64,000 nucleotides of DNA from Ostreiculturibacter nitratireducens. GTDB taxonomy: Bacteria > Pseudomonadota > Alphaproteobacteria > Rhodobacterales > Rhodobacteraceae. The notes below the pieces were generated by a model. The model had not been told where the DNA came from. It searched no databases and was given only the letters and a program-made list of their open reading frames with translations. The DNA is taken from contig NZ_JAVQHL010000002.1 of assembly GCF_032670585.1 (NCBI RefSeq), positions 124,001 to 188,000 of the forward strand, in the 5' to 3' direction. Both the position numbers and the translations under genes were made by a program. Positions 24,689 through 33,016 of the stretch are shown here, one piece after another. Position 1 is the stretch's first letter; each line of letters starts with the position of its first letter.

Positions 24689-26222
24689 TCACACGTCCTC
24701 CGCGGTCGAAGACCCAGAACAGGGCAAGGCTGAGGCCCAGAAGCAGGACCGCGGCGCCGGCCGCGTCCGCCATCCGGTACGCCCCCATCAGGCGGTAGAG
24801 CTGGAGTGGCAGGGTCGCCGTCTCCTCGCCCGCGAAAAGGGCGATGACGCCCAGATCGCCCATCGAAAGGGCCGCCGTCAGCCCAAGCGCGAAACCAAGA
24901 GGACGGCGCAGGCGCGGCAGCGTGACAAGGCGGAGCCGGGCGAGACCCGTCATGCCGAGGCTTTCGGCGAGCCTTCCGAAATCCGTCTCGGCATCCCGGG
25001 CGGGCGGCAGAAGCGATCTGTATGCGAAAGGAAGCGCCATCGCGGCATTGACGAGCACCGTGACGGGAAGCGCCACGTCACCCGGCGCGAAGAAGGGCCT
25101 CAGAAGTATGAAGAGCCCGGTGCCCGTGACCAGCGACGAAGCCGTGAGCGGAAGCATCGCGGAAATTTCCCAGAGCCCGGCCTGCCGTCGCCCGGCGGCG
25201 GCGAGGGCCAACGGGAGGGCCAGAACCAATATCAGGACCGCCGAGCTAACGGCAACGGCCAGCGAACGCAGCGCCGATTCCCAGACCGGTGCGGGCAGGG
25301 TGGCAAGCCGGGGAAGCCCCGCCTCGAGGAGCGCGCCGAGAGGCAGAAGAAGGAAGATCGAAACCAGGATCAGGGCGGCCGCATCCTGCACCTTGAGCCA
25401 GACCGATCCGGCGTCCCAGCGCTCCACCTGGCGGTCGAGGCCCGCGCCGAACCCGGTCTCGCGCGCCGCGCGGCCGGCGAGCAGAACGGCGAGAAGGCAG
25501 AGAACGAACTGCACCGAGGCGAGCGCCGCCGCACGGCCCAGATCGAAATCGAACCGGAAGGCCTGGTAGATCGCGAGCTCGATCGTCGTCGCGCGCGGCC
25601 CGCCGCCAAGCGTCAGGGCGACGGCGAAGCTGGTGAGGCAGATGAGGAAGATCGCCGTGACGGTGCCCGGCAGGACCGACCGCAGCATGGGTCTTTCGAG
25701 GAATCGGGCGATCTCGGACGGCCCCATGGAAAGCGAGGCGGCAAGCCGGAACCTCTCGGCCGGGATCGACAGCCATCCCTGAAGGATGAGCCGCGTCGCA
25801 AGCGGAAGGTTGAAGAACACATGGGCGAGGACGACGCCCTGGAGTCCGTAGATCGTCACCGGCGGCAGGCCCAGGAACTCGAGCCCACGGTTGAAGAGCC
25901 CCGCGCGGCCGAAGACCGCGAGAAGGCCGAGGACCGCGACGATGACCGGAAGGATGAACGGGGCGCCGAGCAGCGTGATGAGGATGCCCCGTCCGGGAAA
26001 CCTGCGGCGCGCCAGCGCGCGCGCCACAGGCACGGCGAGTGCGGCGCTGAGGATGGCCGACAACGTGGCCTGCAGGATCGTGAAGCGCAGCGCCGCCAGG
26101 TCGGCCGGGCCGAGCTCGGGCAGGCCACTGGCGCGCGCGAAGACGGCGGCGAGCGTCCCGAGCGTCAGCGCGAGGACGACCGCCGCCGACAGCGCGGCTA
26201 TCGGCTGAGCGCGGCGAGCCAT
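24675..26222 (-). CDS. thiP: Thiamine/TPP ABC transporter permease
   Basis: A 515-residue permease with two fused ABC-permease halves, about 12 helices, as is usual for ThiP. The coupling loops are ERFRLAASLSMGPSEIARF in the first half and ETDFGRLAESLGMTGLARL in the second. It overlaps thiB by 25 bp and thiQ by 14 bp. It forms the membrane channel for thiamine delivered by ThiB. Confidence 0.94.
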   Translation of the reverse strand: MARRAQPIAALSAAVVLALTLGTLAAVFARASGLPELGPADLAALRFTILQATLSAILSAALAVPVARALARRRFPGRGILITLLGAPFILPVIVAVLGLLAVFGRAGLFNRGLEFLGLPPVTIYGLQGVVLAHVFFNLPLATRLILQGWLSIPAERFRLAASLSMGPSEIARFLERPMLRSVLPGTVTAIFLICLTSFAVALTLGGGPRATTIELAIYQAFRFDFDLGRAAALASVQFVLCLLAVLLAGRAARETGFGAGLDRQVERWDAGSVWLKVQDAAALILVSIFLLLPLGALLEAGLPRLATLPAPVWESALRSLAVAVSSAVLILVLALPLALAAAGRRQAGLWEISAMLPLTASSLVTGTGLFILLRPFFAPGDVALPVTVLVNAAMALPFAYRSLLPPARDAETDFGRLAESLGMTGLARLRLVTLPRLRRPLGFALGLTAALSMGDLGVIALFAGEETATLPLQLYRLMGAYRMADAAGAAVLLLGLSLALFWVFDRGGRVNARA

Positions 26223-27187
26223 TCCTCGAGAGCCCCCTCCCGCGCCCGCTCCGCTTCGGAAGCGGGGTAGAGGAGCGCGCGCTCGGGCGCGATCAGCGTC
26301 TCGAACCCGCCCGGCAGCCCGCCTTCGGGCGTCACGGCCGGATACATCCAGTTCGTTTCGGGGATCACCTTCTGGAAGTCGTCGGAAACCATGAAGGCGA
26401 GGAACCGGTCAGCAAGTTCGCTTTCATCGGTCGAGGCGACCTTCGCCGCGACCTCGATCTGCATGTAGTGACCCTCGCTGAACGGCGCCGCCGCCTTCGT
26501 GTCGTCGCTTTCAGCGATCAGGTGATAGGCTGGCGAGGTCGTGTAGGACAGGACCATGTCCGCCTCGCCCTCGAGGAAGAGGCCGTAGGCCTCCGACCAG
26601 CCCGGCGTCACGGTCACGATGTTGTCGGCAAGGGCCGACCAGATCTCGGCCGCGCGATCGCCATAGGCCGCCTTCACCCACAGGAGGAGCCCGAGGCCCG
26701 GGGTCGAGGAACGCGGATCCTCGATCAGGATCTTGACGTCGGACGCGGCGAGCGCCTCGAAGTCCGCGGGCGGTTCCGCCAGTTTCGTCTTGTCGTAGAC
26801 GAAGGCGAAATAGCCCCAGTCATAGGGCGCGAACATCGGGTCGTCCCACTCGACCGGCAGATCGTAGTCGACGCCGGCCAGCCCGTGATCGGAAAAGATC
26901 CCGGTCGCGGCCGCGGCGGCCGTGAGGTTCGTGTCGAGGCCAAGGACGATATCGGCCTCCGTCGACGCGCCTTCGAGTTGCATCCGCGACAGGAGAGCGG
27001 CTCCGTCGCCTGCGGCGACCAGTTTCAGGTCGCAGCCGCAGAATTCCTCGAAAGCCTTTTCGACCGCCGGGCCAGGGCCCCAGTCGGAAACGAAGCTGTC
27101 GTAGGTGTAGACGGTCAGCACGGGCTTGTCCTGCGCCATGGCCGGAACGGCCGCCAGGACACCCGCGATCACCAGGGGAAGTCTCAT
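26198..27187 (-). CDS. thiB: Thiamine-binding periplasmic protein
   Basis: A 329-residue periplasmic binding protein with a Sec signal (cleavage at MAQ-D, about residue 19). YTYDSFVSDWGPGPAVEKAFE and the downstream GCDLKLV match the ThiB/TbpA N-terminal pattern, and the paired tryptophan and tyrosine residues that stack on thiamine lie in CTerminal segments such as SYTTSPAYH. GGAGG precedes the ATG at 27187. It is the first gene after the TPP riboswitch. Confidence 0.93.
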   Translation of the reverse strand: MRLPLVIAGVLAAVPAMAQDKPVLTVYTYDSFVSDWGPGPAVEKAFEEFCGCDLKLVAAGDGAALLSRMQLEGASTEADIVLGLDTNLTAAAAATGIFSDHGLAGVDYDLPVEWDDPMFAPYDWGYFAFVYDKTKLAEPPADFEALAASDVKILIEDPRSSTPGLGLLLWVKAAYGDRAAEIWSALADNIVTVTPGWSEAYGLFLEGEADMVLSYTTSPAYHLIAESDDTKAAAPFSEGHYMQIEVAAKVASTDESELADRFLAFMVSDDFQKVIPETNWMYPAVTPEGGLPGGFETLIAPERALLYPASEAERAREGALEEWLAALSR

Positions 27188-27239
27188 CTCTCATCCTCCA
27201 ATGGTCCGGCGGGCGGAGATGGGAGTGGCAATGCGCCCG

Positions 27240-27336
27240 ACCTTCCCTCCGCCGGTTTTAACCGGTTCAGGTTCAACGGGTTCGCTTGACGCGTCTCAGC
27301 CCCGGCGCAAAGGCCGTCCGGGGCACCCCGAGGTAG
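27240..27336 (-). promoter_or_regulatory. TPP riboswitch (THI element) upstream of thiBPQ
   Basis: Read on the minus strand the leader contains the conserved THI-box parts in order: CTCGGGGTGCC, GGGCTGAGA, ACCCGTTGAACCTGAACC and the closing GGTTAAAACCGGCGGAGGGA. The aptamer ends about 50 bases before the thiB start. CTCC stretches between aptamer and gene can pair with the GGAGGATGAG ribosome site, so control is probably at translation initiation; that part is inferred. Confidence 0.95.
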
Positions 27337-27430
27337 CGTGCAACATAGCGTTCCGCGCGCTCCCCGCAAGGCGAAATCCCTTGAGCCGCGCCCGCGCCGC
27401 CGCTATGCCGCAGGGCAAAGGAGCCTGCTC

Positions 27431-28531
27431 ATGAGCCTGAACACCTACGGCCACCTCTTCCGCGTGACGACCTGGGGCGAGAGCCATGGTCCGGCGCTTG
27501 GCGCCGTTGTCGACGGCTGCCCGCCCGGCATCCCGCTGGAGGAGCCGATGCTCCAGCACTGGCTGGATCGCCGCAAGCCCGGGCAGAGCAAGTTCACGAC
27601 CCAGCGGAGGGAGCCTGACGAAGTCCGCATCCTGTCAGGCGTCTTCGACGGCCGCACGACCGGGACGCCGATCCAGCTGATGATCGAGAACACCGACCAG
27701 CGTTCGAAGGACTACGGCGACATCGCGCAGAAATTCCGGCCCGGCCACGCCGACATCACCTATTGGCAGAAATACGGTATCCGCGATTATCGCGGTGGCG
27801 GACGGTCCTCGGCACGGGAAACCGCGGCGCGTGTGGCGGCGGGTGGCGTGGCCCGCGAGGCGCTGAAGGCGCTGGTCCCGGGCCTGTCGATCACCGGCTA
27901 CATGGTCCAGATGGGGCCAAGGAAGATCGACCGGAGCCGCTTTGACTGGGACGAGATCGAGCGCAACCCCTTCTGGACGCCGGACCCCGACGCGGCGGCC
28001 GATTGGGCGGAGTATCTCGACGCGCTCCGCAAGGACGGGAACTCCGTCGGTGCGGTGATCGAAGTCGTCGCCCGCGGCGTTCCGTCCGGTCTTGGCGCGC
28101 CGATCTACGGCAAGCTCGACACGGACCTCGCCGCGGCGATGATGTCGATCAACGCCGTCAAGGGTGTGGAGATCGGTGAGGGCATGGCTTCCGCCGCGCT
28201 GACCGGTGTCGAGAATGCCGACGAAATCCGCATGGGTCCCGATGGCCCCGTCTTCTCGACCAACCACGCTGGCGGCATCCTCGGCGGCATCTCCACCGGG
28301 CAGGATGTCGTGGTCCGATTTGCGGTGAAACCCACGTCGTCTATCCTCACCTCGCGCAAGACGGTCAACATCGCCGGAGAGGACACCGAGGTGATCACCA
28401 AGGGCCGCCACGACCCCTGCGTCGGGATCCGCGCGGTGCCGGTCGGCGAGGCGATGATGGCCGCGGTCATCCTCGACCACATCCTTCTGGACCGCGGTCA
28501 GACCGGGGGCATCCGGGGCCAGATCGGCTGA
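27431..28531 (+). CDS. aroC: Chorismate synthase
   Basis: A 366-residue FMN-dependent chorismate synthase, last step of the shikimate pathway (EPSP to chorismate). Conserved blocks: GESHGPALGAVVDGCPPG near the N-terminus, the RGGGRSSARETAARVAAG flavin and substrate loop, and GGISTGQDVVVRFAVKPTSS near 280. The start ATG at 27431 is preferred because the upstream frame runs into the riboswitch leader. It is monocistronic and divergent from thiBPQ. Confidence 0.97.
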   Translation: MSLNTYGHLFRVTTWGESHGPALGAVVDGCPPGIPLEEPMLQHWLDRRKPGQSKFTTQRREPDEVRILSGVFDGRTTGTPIQLMIENTDQRSKDYGDIAQKFRPGHADITYWQKYGIRDYRGGGRSSARETAARVAAGGVAREALKALVPGLSITGYMVQMGPRKIDRSRFDWDEIERNPFWTPDPDAAADWAEYLDALRKDGNSVGAVIEVVARGVPSGLGAPIYGKLDTDLAAAMMSINAVKGVEIGEGMASAALTGVENADEIRMGPDGPVFSTNHAGGILGGISTGQDVVVRFAVKPTSSILTSRKTVNIAGEDTEVITKGRHDPCVGIRAVPVGEAMMAAVILDHILLDRGQTGGIRGQIG

Positions 28532-28729
28532 TGCTCCTTGCCGCGGCGCGGCCCATCGTTGCGCCAGGTCCGGTGCTTTTCTCGGGTCCAGTTCGTTCAA
28601 TCCGGTTTTCCAGCGCTTTTTCCGGGGTGTCATAACCGCGTGAGCGGCCCCAGCATTGACATGATCCGGTCTTGAGATGGTCGCCGTCATCACTGTAGCC
28701 TTTGCCTGTTAACGGGACAGGGCCTCTGT

Positions 28730-29398
28730 ATGTCGGAGTATTTCAGGCTCAGGCCTGAGGAGTTGAGTGGTGTTCTTGAAGGGGCCGGCAGGTCGCTGTT
28801 TCTCGTCGACTTCGACGAGACGCTTTGGCTGCGCAATTCCACCGAGGAATTCCTCAGCCAGGCGCGACCGGCCTTCGTCGCGGCGACGTTGCTCAGGATG
28901 CTGGATCTGGCTCGACCATGGCGCGTTCTCTTCGGGCGCCGCCGGGGCCAGCACTTCAAGGACTGGATGCGTGTTTCCGCGATCCTTGTCCTGATGCCGT
29001 GGAGCTACCTCGGCTGGCGGCGTATCGCGCGCCGCATAGGCGCCCAATTCGCGAATGCGCCGCTCGAGGATCTGATCCTCGCGCATCGGGCGGAGCGGGT
29101 CGTGATTGTTTCGAACGGGTTCCGCATCCTGATCGCGCCGCTGGCAAGCGGCCTCCGCGTCCGAGAGGCCGAACTCATCGCGGCGCCGATCACGCATGGT
29201 GGTTTCTGGAGGGCGAAGGGCAAGAAGCGCGCGGCGGAGGAACGGCTTTCGGGGCCGGCGCTCGATTCGGCCGTGTTCGTGACTGACCACGAGGACGACG
29301 CGGAACTTCTGGGCCGCGTCGGGACCGGGGTGCTGTGCGTATGGCCCGAGGCCAGATACGAGCGGGCGTTTGCCCGCGATTCGGGAGAAGGCGTTTGA
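28730..29398 (+). CDS. HAD-superfamily hydrolase-like protein
   Basis: A 222-residue protein with HAD motif I LVDFDETLW (Asp27, Asp29, Thr31), motif II in VIVSNGF near residue 127, a Lys (KGKKRAAEE) as motif III and motif IV FVTDHEDDAEL. A helical cap of about 80 residues, with a hydrophobic stretch VSAILVLMPWSYLGW, separates motifs I and II, as in the HAD-IB class. A phosphatase on a small phosphate ester is the default expectation. It lies 125 bp upstream of the GMC oxidoreductase on the same strand, at the left edge of the exopolysaccharide region. Substrate unknown. Confidence 0.75.
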   Translation: MSEYFRLRPEELSGVLEGAGRSLFLVDFDETLWLRNSTEEFLSQARPAFVAATLLRMLDLARPWRVLFGRRRGQHFKDWMRVSAILVLMPWSYLGWRRIARRIGAQFANAPLEDLILAHRAERVVIVSNGFRILIAPLASGLRVREAELIAAPITHGGFWRAKGKKRAAEERLSGPALDSAVFVTDHEDDAELLGRVGTGVLCVWPEARYERAFARDSGEGV

Positions 29399-29459
29399 AC
29401 GCGATCGGTCGGCCAGCCGGGCCTCTGCCCGGTTTCGGCAATAGGCCGCGGGAGCGCGA

Positions 29460-29522
29460 TTGAAGAAGTTGCTTGTTCTCGTTCCGCTGTGTGGCGGCAA
29501 GGCGGAAGAAGGAAAGGGTTGA
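29460..29522 (+). CDS. Candidate 20-residue leader peptide before the GMC gene
   Basis: A TTG-started frame encodes MKKLLVLVPLCGGKAEEGKG and stops one base before the GMC ATG. GGAG lies 5 bases before the TTG. The peptide looks like a truncated signal or lipoprotein leader (Lys-Lys, hydrophobic run, Cys11) but lacks a proper lipobox. It could couple translation to the GMC gene or be chance. Confidence 0.25.
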   Translation: MKKLLVLVPLCGGKAEEGKG

Positions 29523-29523
29523 G

Positions 29524-30948
29524 ATGGCTGACTATGACATAGTCTTCGTTGGGAGCGGATTTGCGTGCAGCTTTTTCCTGCGCAAGCGTCTGCAGGTCGG
29601 CCCAAGTCGCGCCCGGTACCTGGTTCTGGAACGTGGTCCGGTATACCCCCACGAAAAGCAGGTCGCCGATCGTCGGAACAGCCCGATCGTCGCTGCAGAC
29701 ACATACCGGCTTGAGACGGAGCCGAGGGATGGCTTCACGAAGTCATGGCTCTTCACCATCGGTTTCGGCGGAGGGTCCAACTGCTGGTGGGCCGGCACGC
29801 CGCGCATGCTGCCCTCCGACTTCGAGATGCGGACCCGTTACGGCGTCGGCCAGGATTGGCCGCTGTCCTACGATGACCTGGTCCCCTACTACGCCGAGAT
29901 CGAGCAATACATGCAGATCTCGGGGCCGACGGACAGCCCATTCCCGAAAATGACGCCCTATCCGCTTCCGCCGCATCGCATGACCGATCCGGACTATGCG
30001 TTGAAGGCCGCGTTTTCGGACCAGTACTTCAATCAGCCCACGGCCCGGGCGAGCCGTCCGCTCGATACCCGGAACCAGTGCTGCGCGAACGGCGTCTGCC
30101 ACATCTGCCCGGTCGATGCGAAGTTCACCATCATGAACGGCATGCGGGAGGTCTATGCGGACCCGCGGGTCACTCTGAAGACTGAAGCGCAAGTTCTGTC
30201 GGTCGATGTCGAGGGGGGCGTCGCCAAGGGCGTGGTTTACTCCGAAGGCGGGAAAGAGCACCGGGTCACCGGGGACACGGTGGTCGTGGGCGCGAACGCG
30301 ATCTTCAACCCGTACCTGCTTCTCCGTTCCGGGCTCGATTCCGGACCGGTCGGCCAGGGGCTGCACGAGCAGGGGTCCGTCCGTGCGTTGATCTATTACG
30401 ACGGGATGGAGGGAAACAACGGGAGCACGTCGGTCACGGGCCATGGCTACATGCTATATGATGGCGAACATCGAAGAACGGCCGGGGCCGCCTTGCTCGA
30501 GGGCTGGAACGTCCCGCGGTTTCGACCGGACTTCGATCGCTGGACTCAGATCAGCGAGCTCTACATCGTCGTCGAGGACCTGCCCCAGGAAATCAATCGG
30601 GTCGTCGTCGATCCGGAGGACGAGACGCGGCCGCTGATCCGCTACAAGAGCCAGAGCGAGTATTTCTACCGCGGCATCGAGCGTGTGAAGGCCGAGTTGC
30701 CGAAAGTGCTGTCGTCCCTCCCGGTTGAGCGGATCGAGTATCTGCCCTTGAACCCGACCGAAGGCCATACGCAGGGGACAACGGCCTTCGGGACCGATCC
30801 CGCAACCAGCGTCCTGGACCGGGAGATGATCCACCACGACGTCCGCAATCTTTACGTGGTCGGCAATTCCGTGTTCCCTACGGGCTCGCCCGCAAATCCG
30901 ACCCTTACCACCTGTGCGCTCGTAACCCGTTCTGCGGAGAGGATGTGA
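29524..30948 (+). CDS. GMC-family dehydrogenase with iron-sulfur-type Cys motif
   Basis: A 474-residue GMC oxidoreductase. The FAD site starts VGSGFACSFF (third Gly of GxGxxG replaced by Cys), GGGSNCWWAGTPR is the GMC substrate or flavin loop, and the C-terminal NLYVVGNSVFPTGSPANPT carries the conserved family signature. CCANGVCHIC (Cys186, 187, 192, 195) has the CC-x4-C spacing that binds a 3Fe-4S cluster in FAD-dependent glucose dehydrogenases. No own signal peptide; the next gene encodes a small Tat-type protein, so co-export is likely. Substrate probably a sugar or alcohol; not determinable here. Confidence 0.87.
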   Translation: MADYDIVFVGSGFACSFFLRKRLQVGPSRARYLVLERGPVYPHEKQVADRRNSPIVAADTYRLETEPRDGFTKSWLFTIGFGGGSNCWWAGTPRMLPSDFEMRTRYGVGQDWPLSYDDLVPYYAEIEQYMQISGPTDSPFPKMTPYPLPPHRMTDPDYALKAAFSDQYFNQPTARASRPLDTRNQCCANGVCHICPVDAKFTIMNGMREVYADPRVTLKTEAQVLSVDVEGGVAKGVVYSEGGKEHRVTGDTVVVGANAIFNPYLLLRSGLDSGPVGQGLHEQGSVRALIYYDGMEGNNGSTSVTGHGYMLYDGEHRRTAGAALLEGWNVPRFRPDFDRWTQISELYIVVEDLPQEINRVVVDPEDETRPLIRYKSQSEYFYRGIERVKAELPKVLSSLPVERIEYLPLNPTEGHTQGTTAFGTDPATSVLDREMIHHDVRNLYVVGNSVFPTGSPANPTLTTCALVTRSAERM

Positions 30949-31442
30949 TGGCAAACCGTTCCGAGGTCTTGAGTGATCCCCCCGAGAAGGCAACCCGTCG
31001 ACGCCGTTTTCTGATTGGAGCCGGGGCCCTGGCCCTCCTCGCCGCCATTCCGGGTTTCCCTCTGCTTCGCTATTCCGATGCGGGTTTCATCGAGAGGTTC
31101 CTTCGGGATCGGTTTCCCGATCTGAAGATGGATCCCGAGGAACTGGCGCGGTTCTCGCGGGACTTCGCGGCTTTCTACCAGGAGATCAATCCCTTCTCCC
31201 GGCGGTTCTTCCTTTGGAATGCGCGCGCGTTATGGGTCTACCTGCCAGGTGGCGGCCGCGGGTTGATCAACAGCATCTGGGAAGGTTCCTACGATCGGTT
31301 CGAAACCGAACTTATCGCCGCAGTGCTTATGGGCACGGATTACCTTGAAGCCCGCAAGGATCCGGGAGCGGTCGCCCGGTATCTCTATATGCCCGATCCC
31401 TATGAATATGGCTGCGTGAACCCGCTCGCGCGGCTCGACTGA
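30948..31442 (+). CDS. Small Tat-signal subunit partner of the GMC dehydrogenase
   Basis: A 164-residue protein with an N-terminal twin-arginine-like leader RRRRFLIGAGALALLAAIPG (residues about 18-37). The mature part is helical and rich in Phe and Arg, ending in YLYMPDPYEYGCVNPLA. It begins one base inside the GMC stop codon with GGAGAGG upstream. In glucose, sorbitol and fructose dehydrogenases a small Tat subunit carries the signal-less flavoprotein to the periplasm; the position and size fit that role, but sequence similarity to a named family is not evident to me. Confidence 0.7.
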   Translation: MANRSEVLSDPPEKATRRRRFLIGAGALALLAAIPGFPLLRYSDAGFIERFLRDRFPDLKMDPEELARFSRDFAAFYQEINPFSRRFFLWNARALWVYLPGGGRGLINSIWEGSYDRFETELIAAVLMGTDYLEARKDPGAVARYLYMPDPYEYGCVNPLARLD

Positions 31443-31485
31443 AGCCTGCCACCGATCGCAGGCCGCGAAACTTATCAGAAACTAC

Positions 31486-31536
31486 TTGTCATTTTTGTGA
31501 CAATGTCGCTGAATTACTCTGTGGCGATTTTGCCAC
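31486..31536. promoter_or_regulatory. Two dyads in the promoter region of the six-helix membrane protein gene
   Basis: TTGTCA (31486-31491) and TGACAA (31498-31503) form one inverted repeat, and GTGGC (31521-31525) with GCCAC (31532-31536) form a second. The stretch is AT-richer than its surroundings and lies 35 bp before the ATG at 31571. Either could be an operator; no regulator can be named. Confidence 0.35.
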
Positions 31537-31570
31537 GCGATTGTGTGTAGTTCAGATTACGGCGGGTATC

Positions 31571-32323
31571 ATGAATGCTTTCTCCCTCTTCGGCAGTTTG
31601 ATCGGAGCCTATCGGTCAGATGCGCGCGCTCGGCAGCTCTGCAACTGGGCCTTCATCCTGTCTGTTGTGTTCATCATCGCGACCGTGATCGTCGACTTCG
31701 TGGGTTACGTCCGGCAGATGCCGATGCCGGGCTATGAGTGGATTGCGGTCTACATGGACCAAAGCATTCCGGAGATCTTCGGCTACGGGCTCACATTGGC
31801 GACGGCGATCCTGCTGCTGGGCTGCTACGGCAGGTTCTCGGTGAGAATGTTCGTCTTCTGGGCAGTCTTCTTCTTGTTCGCCGTTCTCGATGACGCGTTC
31901 TTCTACCATGAATACGTCGGCGCTATCCTCGTCGAGAGGCTGAACCTCCCGGCCTTGCACGGGCTGCGCGCGCAGGACACCGGCGAACTGCTGGCCTGGG
32001 CCATCGTTGCTGTAGCTCTCATCGTTCCGTTTGCCTGGAGCCTGCTGGAACGGCATCCGGGGACCTGGGCCGTGTTCTTCACGTATTCCGTCGTTCTGGC
32101 CGGTTTCATCGTGTTTGGCATCGGCGTCGACATGCTGCACGAGTTCTTCGGCGGAAAGGTGAAGAGAGTCCTGAACTGGGTCGAGGATGGCGGGGAACTC
32201 TTGGTGCAGTCGGCGGCCTTCACCATCGCCTTGCTGCTCTATCGGTTCGAAGGATCACCCTTCCAGGGCAAGTCGGCGGGCCCGTCTGTGGCTCATTCCA
32301 TGGATACGCGCACTGCACGCTGA
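31571..32323 (+). CDS. Six-helix membrane protein of unknown function with repeated His-Glu motifs
   Basis: A 250-residue protein I do not recognise. Six hydrophobic segments lie near residues 20-42, 64-82, 88-108, 138-158, 165-188 and 208-226. Acidic/His motifs repeat at the ends of the third and fifth helices (DDAFFYHE and GVDMLHEFF), and a WVEDGGELL stretch precedes helix six; such residues could bind a metal or haem. ATG at 31571 is chosen over a GTG at 31541. It has its own promoter-like region, and its position after the GMC pair suggests a possible membrane electron acceptor, which is speculative. Confidence 0.65.
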   Translation: MNAFSLFGSLIGAYRSDARARQLCNWAFILSVVFIIATVIVDFVGYVRQMPMPGYEWIAVYMDQSIPEIFGYGLTLATAILLLGCYGRFSVRMFVFWAVFFLFAVLDDAFFYHEYVGAILVERLNLPALHGLRAQDTGELLAWAIVAVALIVPFAWSLLERHPGTWAVFFTYSVVLAGFIVFGIGVDMLHEFFGGKVKRVLNWVEDGGELLVQSAAFTIALLLYRFEGSPFQGKSAGPSVAHSMDTRTAR

Positions 32324-32361
32324 ACTGGCGGGAATTTCGCGAAGCTCCGCTCGGCTCTGAT

Positions 32362-32385
32362 TCGCCCCGATCCTGTTCGGGGCGA
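32362..32385. terminator. Hairpin terminator between convergent genes
   Basis: TCGCCCCGA (32362-32370) pairs with TCGGGGCGA (32377-32385) across a 6-base loop. It lies 38 bp after the six-helix protein gene and 27 bp before the end of the convergent small membrane protein gene. The flanks are ATT on both sides but there is no long T-run. Confidence 0.6.
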
Positions 32386-32411
32386 TTGGCGGGCGTGTCA
32401 GAAGTTTCCGG

Positions 32412-32759
32412 TTATCGGCAGTTCGGGCGTAGCAGGCTGGCCAGCAACAGGGTGACCAGGGTCACCGGTGACGCCAATACGAGCCCGAGAAGCAGGGATG
32501 TCAGGAGCCCGTAGCCGAGAAGCAGGCTCACGACGATGATCCCTGGAAATGCGGCGGCGCCCACAAGAACGAAACTACCAACCGAAGAGGCCTTTTCCTG
32601 AACCGTTTCGGTGGATTTTTCCGCGTCTGCTGTGGGCGATGTATTCGGGTTCACTTTGGCGTTCTTCTTGGCGGCCCAGACATCGTGTTGCCGTCGCGCT
32701 CTGGCTTTGATCGCCAGGTCGGCCTTTTCGGCTATGAAACTACGACCGGTTGCTCCCAT
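32412..32759 (-). CDS. Small two-helix membrane protein, hypothetical
   Basis: A 115-residue protein with a charged, lysine-rich N-terminal half (EKADLAIKARARRQ) and two adjacent hydrophobic helices (about residues 62-84 and 87-108) ending at RPNCR. ATG at 32759 has AGAGGT about 10 bases upstream; in-frame ATGs at 32840 and 32882 give longer versions without a ribosome site. It is not known to me; the position beside the exopolysaccharide genes may be accidental. Confidence 0.5.
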   Translation of the reverse strand: MGATGRSFIAEKADLAIKARARRQHDVWAAKKNAKVNPNTSPTADAEKSTETVQEKASSVGSFVLVGAAAFPGIIVVSLLLGYGLLTSLLLGLVLASPVTLVTLLLASLLRPNCR

Positions 32760-33016
32760 GGTTGCGACACCTCTACCCAGCTTGGCCCCGGTGGGGTTCG
32801 GGCAAGTGGACGACTGATTTTTGATCACATCATGCGCCATTTTGACAAGTTTATTCGCGCAAAACGGCGGATCAGTAAACAAGAATCCGCCCCATCGCCC
32901 GGATTCACCGGGAAATGGTGGATTTCCGCCAACAAACGGGGCCTTCTAGGGCTGGAATCCGCGCAGGCCCGGCACTGCAAACCTGCGCAGTCTCTTTGGA
33001 GTAGCCTCGGTCGGGC

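Noticed and set aside
24381..26270. 629-codon open frame on the plus strand opposite thiP
   Set aside because: It is antisense to an intact, overlapping thiP gene and its translation is Arg/Glu-rich with no family pattern. GC-rich third positions keep such frames open.
28656..28661. TTGACA as the -35 box of the HAD gene promoter
   Set aside because: No matching -10 hexamer lies 16-18 bp downstream, so I do not call a promoter.
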